This document shows positions 1 through 4,446 of a stretch of 5,079 nt of DNA, piece after piece (position 1 is the stretch's first letter; each line of letters opens with the position of its first letter). The stretch covers positions 1 through 5,079 of the forward strand of contig JAJZRK010000227.1 in the NCBI GenBank assembly GCA_021802745.1. Direction: 5' to 3'. Both the position numbers and the translations under genes were made by a program. The notes beneath the pieces were generated by a model, which made no database searches, was not told the DNA's origin, and worked only from the letters and a program-made list of their open reading frames with translations. The stretch comes from a bacterium (GTDB lineage Bacteria; Gemmatimonadota; Gemmatimonadetes; Gemmatimonadales; Gemmatimonadaceae).

Positions 1-144
1 CCGATTGGCGGCATCCTCGTGTGCGGCTGGCTGATGTGGAATCTGCCGCGCGACACCTGGCTGCGGCTCCTCATCTGGATGGGCATCGGCCTCGTGCTCT
101 ATTTCACGTACGGCCGCAGGCATTCGCAGCTCCAGAACGCCTGA
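1..144 (+). CDS. APC-family amino-acid permease, C-terminal fragment
   Basis: Only the last 47 residues are in the window; the gene begins upstream. The reading frame is open from base 1 to a TGA at 142-144. The fragment holds the end of one hydrophobic helix (about residues 1-14), a short loop with LPRDTW, and a full membrane helix (about 21-38). It ends in a short polar tail containing YGRRHS. This LP-x-x-TW-LR then IG-LxxYFxYGRRHS arrangement is what I know from the C-terminus of APC superfamily cationic or general amino-acid permeases of the YfnA/CAT type, which import amino acids across the cytoplasmic membrane. The substrate cannot be told from this piece. The hairpin that follows may end its transcript. 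Confidence 0.72.
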   Translation, partial: PIGGILVCGWLMWNLPRDTWLRLLIWMGIGLVLYFTYGRRHSQLQNA

Positions 145-160
145 GCCGGGGTGAATCGGT

Positions 161-168
161 TATCTTTG
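161..168 (+). promoter_or_regulatory. TATCTTTG box, possible -10/-7 element for the nrnA-like gene
   Basis: The octamer TATCTTTG fits the TAnnTTTG -7 consensus known from Bacteroidetes primary-sigma promoters. It also resembles an ordinary TATnnT -10 box. It lies in the intergenic space about 118 bases before the chosen start codon. I see no matching upstream TTTG or TTGACA element at the expected distance. The box abuts the 168-199 hairpin, so a start point 7-8 bases downstream would fall inside the stem. This is a weak call. Confidence 0.22.
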
Positions 169-199
169 CGGCGGCGCCCGGTCTACCGGGCGCCGCCGC
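168..199. terminator. Perfect 14-bp GC hairpin, possible terminator of the permease gene
   Basis: Bases 168-181 and 186-199 are exact reverse complements, giving a 14-bp, almost entirely G+C stem around a 4-base TCTA loop. It begins 24 bases after the permease stop and ends 86 bases before the chosen start of the next gene. That position suits transcription termination. No T-run follows on either strand, so it is not a canonical intrinsic terminator. It could instead act as an RNA 3' stabiliser, or as a 5'-UTR structure if transcription of the next gene starts upstream of it. Confidence 0.5.
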
Positions 200-285
200 G
201 CTGCAACTCCAGGCATCGGCGCGCCCTTCGTTGCGAGCACCCTCTGTTCCTTCCGCGGGTTCTGCCCGTTCTGCTCTCGCCATTT

Positions 286-1311
286 GTGACCTCCGATCTG
301 TTCACCGTTCCCCCCGGCCGCCGCGCCGATATCGAGCGCCTGCTCGCCGAGCTCGCGCCCGGCCAGACGGTGGCGCTCTCCACGCACATCAACGCGGACG
401 GTGACGGGTGCGGTTCCGAAGCCGCGCTGGCCGGCCTGCTCGCACAGCGGGGCATCACCGCCTTCATCGTGAATCCCACCCCGTGGCCGGCGATGTTCCG
501 CTTCCTCCTTGAAGAGGGCGGCATTGACGACCGCAGCGCCAAGGGGGCCAAGGCGCTCGCGGCCGCCGACCGCCTGGTCGTGCTCGACATCAGCGACGTG
601 AAGCGACTCGGCGTGCTCGCCGAGGCCGTGCGCGCGCTCCCGAAGCCACCGCTGGTCATTGACCATCACCTGCCGGGCGACGAGCCGCCGGGGACGCTGC
701 ACGTCACCGACATCTCCGCCTGCGCCACTGGGGAGCTGATCTACGACGTGGCCAGCGTCATGGGCGCCGAACTCACGGCGCCCGTCGCGACGGCCATCTA
801 CACGGCGATGCTCACCGACACTGGCGGCTTCCGGTTCGCCAACACCTCGCCGCGCTGCCATGCCGTGGCGGCCGAGCTGCTGCAGGCCGGGGTGGACCCC
901 GAAAAGATGTACCAGCGCATCTATGCCTCGGTGCCGCGCGGCCGCCTGGCCCTCATTCGTGACGCGCTGGAGACGCTTGGCGTCGATGAAGGGTACGGCT
1001 TGTCGTGGGTTGATGTGCACAACGGACTACTGGACCGTCACAATGTGACGGCCGAGGACCTTGACGGGGTGGCCGAGTACCCCCGATCTATTGAGGGAAC
1101 GCGGCTCGCCCTGCTCTTCCGTGACCTTGGACACGGCAAGGTGAAGGTGTCGTTCCGCAGCGTGGGGGACGTGGACAGCAATGCCCTGGCCCGCCGGTTT
1201 GGCGGGGGAGGGCATGCGCGGGCGTCCGGTGCGCTGATTGCCGGAACGCTCGATGAGGTGAAGGCGCGGGTGCTCGATGAGGCACGCGTGTTCATCGGCC
1301 GTCGAAGCTGA
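286..1311 (+). CDS. nrnA: DHH-DHHA1 phosphoesterase, NrnA-type oligoribonuclease / pAp phosphatase
   Basis: This predicted 341-residue cytoplasmic enzyme is of the family that hydrolyses 2-5 nt nanoRNAs, and often 3'-phosphoadenosine 5'-phosphate or linear dinucleotides such as pGpG, using Mn2+. The DHH-domain metal motifs are all visible. They are H34-x-N36-x-D38-x-D40 (HINADGDG), D101-I-S-D104 followed by RLG, D126-H-H128 (VIDHH), and D178 in LTDTGGFRF. The DHHA1 substrate motif GGGGHARASG lies at about 306-315. Length is normal for NrnA. The frame stays open back to a GTG at 151, but that would add 45 Arg/Pro-rich residues and place a perfect hairpin inside the gene. I therefore chose the GTG at 286, which begins shortly before the conserved domain. 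No Shine-Dalgarno sequence precedes it. Family assignment is strong; the exact substrate and the exact start are less certain. Confidence 0.9.
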   Translation: MTSDLFTVPPGRRADIERLLAELAPGQTVALSTHINADGDGCGSEAALAGLLAQRGITAFIVNPTPWPAMFRFLLEEGGIDDRSAKGAKALAAADRLVVLDISDVKRLGVLAEAVRALPKPPLVIDHHLPGDEPPGTLHVTDISACATGELIYDVASVMGAELTAPVATAIYTAMLTDTGGFRFANTSPRCHAVAAELLQAGVDPEKMYQRIYASVPRGRLALIRDALETLGVDEGYGLSWVDVHNGLLDRHNVTAEDLDGVAEYPRSIEGTRLALLFRDLGHGKVKVSFRSVGDVDSNALARRFGGGGHARASGALIAGTLDEVKARVLDEARVFIGRRS

Positions 1312-1355
1312 CGGCCTAGAGGGGAGGGAGGGCGGCCCGTTTCGCCCCGGGAAGC

Positions 1356-1360
1356 GGAGG
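1356..1360 (+). promoter_or_regulatory. Shine-Dalgarno GGAGG deciding the fimT-like start
   Basis: GGAGG lies 6 bases upstream of the ATG at 1367. This supports that start over the upstream in-frame codon at 1277, which would overlap the preceding gene and give a 30-residue non-pilin leader. It also favours 1367 over the second ATG at 1382. Confidence 0.7.
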
Positions 1361-1366
1361 CCACGG

Positions 1367-1831
1367 ATGAACCAATTGACCATGCGTCATCGCGTCGCCC
1401 GCGGTGGCTTCACGGCCATCGAGATGCTGATCGTGATGGTCATGATCGGCATCATCGCCGCGTCGGTCATGCCCCGCATCAGCCGCATCGTGGCCGAGGA
1501 GCGCATCCGGCGGTTGCAGGCGGCCGTCGCTACCGACTTCGAACTGGCCTTCGCGCTGGCCAATCGGGAGCGCAAGCCGGTGACGGTCACGTACAACACC
1601 TCGGCGCAGACGCTCGATATCACCGATCGCGCGACGAGCACCGTGCTCAAGTCCCGTTACCTGGGGCAGGGGCAGAGTTTCTCGACCACGGCGGTGACGT
1701 TCTCGCCGACGGCCGGCATCACGATCTTCCCGGCCGGGTTGGCCACGGCGGCGGTCACGGTGACGGTCAGCAACGGAACCTTCACGCGCACGATCTCGGT
1801 GACGCGTGCCGGACTGGTGACGAAATCATGA
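1367..1831 (+). CDS. FimT/FimU/GspH-like minor prepilin
   Basis: Predicted 154-residue type IV prepilin-like protein, cut and N-methylated by the inner-membrane prepilin peptidase and then built into the pilus or pseudopilus. The basic leader (residues 1-14, ending in RGG) is followed by F15-TAIE19 and a hydrophobic helix up to about residue 36. The predicted cut is G14|F15, with Glu at mature +5. Past a charged helical stretch (about 40-70), the rest is beta-rich and Thr/Val-rich, ending in a short strand before VTKS. That is the GspH/FimT globular pattern. There are no cysteines. I see no GRxR motif of the kind linked to DNA binding in FimT of naturally competent bacteria. It is the first of four coupled pilin genes and overlaps the next by ATGA. 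It starts 55 bases after the nrnA-like gene. FimT, FimU and GspH are hard to separate by sequence; the neighbours favour a pilus role. Confidence 0.82.
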   Translation: MNQLTMRHRVARGGFTAIEMLIVMVMIGIIAASVMPRISRIVAEERIRRLQAAVATDFELAFALANRERKPVTVTYNTSAQTLDITDRATSTVLKSRYLGQGQSFSTTAVTFSPTAGITIFPAGLATAAVTVTVSNGTFTRTISVTRAGLVTKS

Positions 1832-2232
1832 CGCCGCGCCCGAAGGGCCGCGTCCGTGTCCGTCGCGGTGCAGGGCTCGCCGAGATCATGCTGGCGATGA
1901 TCATCTTTGCCGCGGTCGCCACGTCGTACGCCGCGGTCACGCTCCGCTACGCGACGCGCATGAAGACGATCAGCGCCGGCGCCGCCCGCTCGGCGGCGCT
2001 CACGGAGTACATCAACCGTCTGATGTCGGTGCCGGTGGACTCGCTGCCCGCGCGCGCCGGCACCTTCACCACGACGGCCGGGTCGTTTCCCAATACACGG
2101 ACCATTACCGTTTCGCTCAGCGGAAGCACGTATACCGTTCGGCTCGTGCTCACGCCTTCGTCCTCCACCATCAAGCCCGACACGGTGACGCTGACGCGGA
2201 TCAAGCGCTACACCGGGAATCCACTCACATGA
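1828..2232 (+). CDS. PilV/GspI-like minor prepilin
   Basis: Predicted 134-residue protein with a very basic leader and then a class III signal. G14 is at -1, the mature protein would start A15-GLAE19, and a hydrophobic helix runs to about residue 36. Glu at +5 is kept, but the mature first residue would be Ala rather than the usual Phe or Met. After the helix comes an AALTEYINRLMSVPVDSLPA stretch (about 56-75), typical of the PilV/GspI stalk, and then a small Thr/Ser-rich beta domain. There are no cysteines. Its ATG overlaps the previous stop (ATGA), with a GGTGA at 1816-1820 as a possible ribosome site. Its own stop overlaps the next start in the same way. Role by family: a small minor pilin that helps initiate assembly with its neighbours. 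Assignment rests on the signal motif, length and gene position more than on the globular part. Confidence 0.75.
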   Translation: MTPRPKGRVRVRRGAGLAEIMLAMIIFAAVATSYAAVTLRYATRMKTISAGAARSAALTEYINRLMSVPVDSLPARAGTFTTTAGSFPNTRTITVSLSGSTYTVRLVLTPSSSTIKPDTVTLTRIKRYTGNPLT

Positions 2233-3068
2233 GCGCCGATCGTGCGCGCCGCCGCGCCCGCCGCGGCTTCTCCCTGGTTGAGCTGATCATCACGCTCGTG
2301 CTTGCCGCGATCATTGGCGCGGCGGCCGGACGGCTGCTGATGAGCCAGACGCGCTTCTACGCGCGCCTTGCCAACCAGAAGGATGCACGCTCGGTGACGC
2401 GCGCCGCGCGCAACATCATGCAGACCGAACTCTCGATGGTGGAAGCCAGCGGCGGAATCGTGGCGGCCTCCAACGACTCCATACGGGTTCGCATGCCAAT
2501 CGCCTGGGGCATCTTCTGCTCGAACAGCACGATCATGCTCCTGCCGGTGGACTCGGCGATGCGCGCCATGGGCACCTACGAGGGGTATGCCGCCAAGGAC
2601 ACCACCTCCACCGGGACGTACACGTACACGTCGGCCAGCAGCGCGCCGACCACCGGCACGGCGACCAATTGCACCGCGGCGCCGGTCAACATCACGGCGC
2701 CAACCAACGGCTCGTACGTCTCGCTCTCCCCGACGCTGACGGCCACGGCCGGCGCGCCCGTCTTCCTGTATCAGACGGTGACGTACCTCTTTCGCGGGTC
2801 CGCCATCGTGCCGGGCAAGCGCGGGCTGTATCGTCGCATCGGCAGCGGCAGCGCCGAGGAGATCCTGGCCCCGTTCGACACGTCGGCGAAGTTCCGGTTC
2901 TACAGGTTGTACAGCGACACGGCCCAGACCACGGTCCCGACGCTGACGAACATCCGCGGTCTCGAAGTCATGCTGGACGCGCAGAGTGCGGCCCGGGCGG
3001 GTGGACAGTCGAGCCCGGAGTCGGTGAGCATCAAGACGGCGATCTTCTTCCGCAACAGGGTGGACTAA
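2229..3068 (+). CDS. PilW/GspJ-like minor prepilin
   Basis: Predicted 279-residue prepilin-like protein. The Arg-rich leader ends RRG13, with cleavage expected before F14-SLVE18 and Glu at +5. The hydrophobic helix runs to about residue 38 and is followed by a helical stalk (about 40-72). The large domain has the PilW/GspJ pattern: VTYLFRG (about 184-190), then KRGLYRRIGSGSAEEILAPF (about 197-216) and KFRFYRLY (about 221-228). Near the end comes NIRGLEVML (about 241-249), and the protein closes on IFFRNRVD. Residues about 123-175 form a Thr/Ser/Ala-rich insertion. There are only two cysteines, C97 and C148, which could form one disulphide after export. The start overlaps the previous stop by ATGA. 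The stop is one base before the pilX-like ATG, so the genes should be co-translated. In known systems this subunit sits near the pilus tip with PilV and PilX. Confidence 0.83.
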   Translation: MSADRARRRARRGFSLVELIITLVLAAIIGAAAGRLLMSQTRFYARLANQKDARSVTRAARNIMQTELSMVEASGGIVAASNDSIRVRMPIAWGIFCSNSTIMLLPVDSAMRAMGTYEGYAAKDTTSTGTYTYTSASSAPTTGTATNCTAAPVNITAPTNGSYVSLSPTLTATAGAPVFLYQTVTYLFRGSAIVPGKRGLYRRIGSGSAEEILAPFDTSAKFRFYRLYSDTAQTTVPTLTNIRGLEVMLDAQSAARAGGQSSPESVSIKTAIFFRNRVD

Positions 3069-3069
3069 C

Positions 3070-4233
3070 ATGATCGGGCACCCCAATCCGATGCGTGGTG
3101 GACGGCGGCGCGGCATGGCGCTGCCCATGGTCATTGTCGTGCTGCTCGTCCTCGGGGCGAGCTTCGCGGGTGGTGTGGCGCTGGCGCGCGGCGAACGCGC
3201 GCTGGACGACGTGGACAAGTCGGCCGTGCTGGCGCAGACCTACGCCGAGTCTGGCCTGGAGCGGCTGGCGTCGGATCGCGCCGCGCTGGGCCTCACCGGG
3301 CAGCCCGGCGCCTCCGACTCGACCCGCGTGACGTTCTCCGGCGGCTACTACGACGTCATGACCACCCGCCTGCGGCCGTCCAGTGGCACGACGATCCCCG
3401 CGCTGTACTATTTGCGCTCGCACGCCGTCGTGACGACCGCCAGTGTCGCGGGCGCCCCGTCCACCGAGTACACCGTCACGACGCTCGCCACGTGGCTGAA
3501 TGGCAGCATGACGGTGCAGAGCGCGTTGACGGGCTACAACGGCACCGCCAAAGCGGGCGCTGCCGGCGCGATCAGCGGTGTGGACCAGTGCGCGGTGGCC
3601 GACGGCGGCACTGGCACGACGCTCCCGGCGGTGGCGGTACCGACAACCGCGGCCGGCGGCGCGGCAGGCTACACCGGCTCGCAGGTGCCGCTCGAAGGGG
3701 ATCCGTTGATCCAGTATATCGGTGCGACGCCCGCGGCGGCGGCCGCCTCTTCGCCGATCGACTGGCCGAACATCTATAACGGCACGGCGATCACGCCGAC
3801 GTTCACGTCCGACTACCAGGGGAACGGCTTCCCGAGCAACGCCTGGTTCGCGGCAAATCCGACGTCGTTTCCCGTGATCTTCGTGGCCAATGGCCCGCCA
3901 AACTCGGGGAACGAGTTTCTGCTCGATTATTTCGGCCGTGGCCTCCTCATCGTGCAGGACGACATTCGCCTCAACGGCAACACGGCCGGCTGGGACGGCA
4001 TCCTGCTCGTGGGAGGTCGCATTCGCACCAACGGCTCCAACCGCGTGTCGGGTGCCACCGTGGCCGGCCTCAACACCCAGCTTGGCGTCACGCCGCTCCC
4101 GTCGGACATCAACGACCTGAACGGCACGAAGGCTTTCCTGTACAACTCGTGCACGGTGTCGCAAGCGGTCGCCGGTCTTGGTTCGATGCGCGTGTACAAG
4201 AACACGTGGATGAACAACTTCAAGACATACTAG
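3070..4233 (+). CDS. PilX-like minor prepilin with large C-terminal domain
   Basis: Predicted 387-residue protein. The Arg-rich leader GGRRRG15 is followed by M16-ALPMVIVVLLVLGA, a hydrophobic helix up to about residue 38. The stalk around residues 40-70 contains AQTYAESGLERLASDRAAL, like the PilX_N type (A-x-x-AESGLE). Mature +5 is Met20, not Glu. Loss of Glu+5 is known for GspK and PilX-type subunits and suits a tip-capping subunit. Pseudomonas-type PilX is roughly half this length. The extra part is Gly/Ala/Thr-rich in the middle (about 155-230). Residues about 288-336 have repeated hydrophobic-turn units (GLLIV, ILLVGGRI, VSGATVAGL) separated by NG turns, which suggests a beta-helix or beta-solenoid. 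C174 and C361 are the only cysteines and could pair. A possible ribosome site AGGG is at 3057-3060. A second ATG at 3091 would shorten only the leader. No pilY1 gene follows. Confidence 0.8.
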   Translation: MIGHPNPMRGGRRRGMALPMVIVVLLVLGASFAGGVALARGERALDDVDKSAVLAQTYAESGLERLASDRAALGLTGQPGASDSTRVTFSGGYYDVMTTRLRPSSGTTIPALYYLRSHAVVTTASVAGAPSTEYTVTTLATWLNGSMTVQSALTGYNGTAKAGAAGAISGVDQCAVADGGTGTTLPAVAVPTTAAGGAAGYTGSQVPLEGDPLIQYIGATPAAAAASSPIDWPNIYNGTAITPTFTSDYQGNGFPSNAWFAANPTSFPVIFVANGPPNSGNEFLLDYFGRGLLIVQDDIRLNGNTAGWDGILLVGGRIRTNGSNRVSGATVAGLNTQLGVTPLPSDINDLNGTKAFLYNSCTVSQAVAGLGSMRVYKNTWMNNFKTY

Positions 4234-4242
4234 AAGAGGGAC

Positions 4243-4266
4243 GGGGAGGGGGAGGGGTGCAGGGGG
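4243..4266 (+). other. G-quadruplex-type motif after the pilin operon
   Basis: Four G-runs of 4, 5, 4 and 5 bases are separated by loops of 1 (A), 1 (A) and 4 (TGCA) bases. It starts 9 bases after the pilX-like stop codon, on the coding strand, so both the DNA and the mRNA 3' end could form the structure. The motif is directly readable. Whether it folds in the cell is inferred. Confidence 0.6.
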
Positions 4267-4298
4267 TTGGTGAGGAGGGATGGGTGGAGGGACGAGTA

Positions 4299-4331
4299 AA
4301 GGGGGGGCCGCGAGGCTCCCCCTTGTTGTTC
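4299..4331 (+). terminator. Intrinsic-terminator-like hairpin ending the pilin operon
   Basis: Bases 4299-4309 and 4314-4324 form an 11-bp stem with one G-T (G.U) pair around a GCGA loop, which is a GNRA tetraloop. A broken T-rich tail (GTTGTTC) follows at 4325-4331. It lies 65 bases past the pilX-like stop and before the mrp-like gene. The T-tract is poor, so termination may be partial or assisted by Rho. Confidence 0.62.
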
Positions 4332-4355
4332 ATGATCGCCATCCACCATCGGCGC

Positions 4356-4390
4356 TCTACCGTCTACCCTCTACCGTCTACCGTCTGCCC
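4356..4390. repeat. Five tandem heptamers, consensus TCTACCG
   Basis: Units start at 4356, 4363, 4370, 4377 and 4384. Units 1, 3 and 4 are TCTACCG, unit 2 is TCTACCC and unit 5 is TCTGCCC. The array ends 56 bases before the mrp-like start and directly precedes a TATCCT box, so it could span the upstream part of that promoter. The heptamer also occurs once at 182-188, across the loop of the first hairpin, which may be chance. Confidence 0.75.
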
Positions 4391-4402
4391 TCCCCCACCC
4401 CG

Positions 4403-4408
4403 TATCCT
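4403..4408 (+). promoter_or_regulatory. TATCCT, possible -10 element for the mrp-like gene
   Basis: TATCCT lies 38 bases before the ATG and resembles a -10 hexamer. It is also similar to the TATCTT at 161-166. The -35 region would fall in the last heptamer repeats and has no TTGACA-like match. A promoter is expected here because a terminator separates this gene from the pilin operon, but the exact site is a weak guess. Confidence 0.25.
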
Positions 4409-4446
4409 TCAAGTCCGCCCCCAGCTTCCCTGAACACCGCACGCCC

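Larger units (their letters stand above)
4241..4403. repeat. Nested inverted repeats (three arm pairs) around the terminator
   Basis: Three arm pairs share almost one centre. The outer pair, 4241-4256 with 4388-4403, matches at 15 of 16 positions (A4247/A4397 mismatch). A further 3-bp CAG/CTG match, 4260-4262 with 4385-4387, follows after a 3-base bulge. The middle pair is 4279-4288 with 4342-4350, nine pairs and one bulged G. The inner pair is the terminator stem 4299-4309 with 4314-4324. The left side is almost all purine and the right mostly pyrimidine, so some of the outer match may come from base composition. The three levels together could fold into one long RNA arm or a DNA cruciform. 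Confidence 0.5.

Noticed and set aside
151..285. Upstream extension of the nrnA-like frame from a GTG at 151
   Set aside because: It adds 45 Arg/Pro-rich residues unlike any NrnA N-terminus and contains the perfect 168-199 hairpin. The extension is more likely untranslated.
160..1020. Long minus-strand open frame (286 codons) opposite the nrnA-like gene
   Set aside because: High-GC shadow frame; the translation is Arg/Gly/His-rich with no domain. The + strand carries all catalytic motifs.
1248..1282. Direct repeat of GCTCGATGAGG, 24 bases apart near the end of the nrnA-like gene
   Set aside because: In frame and encoding two similar LDE helical segments; explained by protein sequence and codon bias.
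1312..1366. Possible G-quadruplex or terminator between the nrnA-like and fimT-like genes
   Set aside because: Only three G-runs of three or more lie close together, and the possible stems are 4-5 bp without a T-tract.
2208..3218. Minus-strand open frame (336 codons) opposite the pilW-like gene
   Set aside because: Arg/Gly/Ala-rich low-complexity translation spanning two clear + strand genes; typical of antisense frames in high-GC DNA.
3031..4164. Minus-strand open frame (377 codons) opposite the pilX-like gene
   Set aside because: Arg/Gly/His-rich with no recognisable motif; the + strand has a convincing PilX-type N-terminus and coupled start.
4149..4433. Short + strand frame running from the pilX end into the intergenic region
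   Set aside because: It reads through the G-quadruplex, terminator and heptamers, giving low-complexity Gly/Pro/Ser sequence. No start signal or homology pattern.
4234..4446. CRISPR array or tRNA in the intergenic region
   Set aside because: The repeats are contiguous 7-mers without spacers, and no cloverleaf or T-loop sequence is visible.
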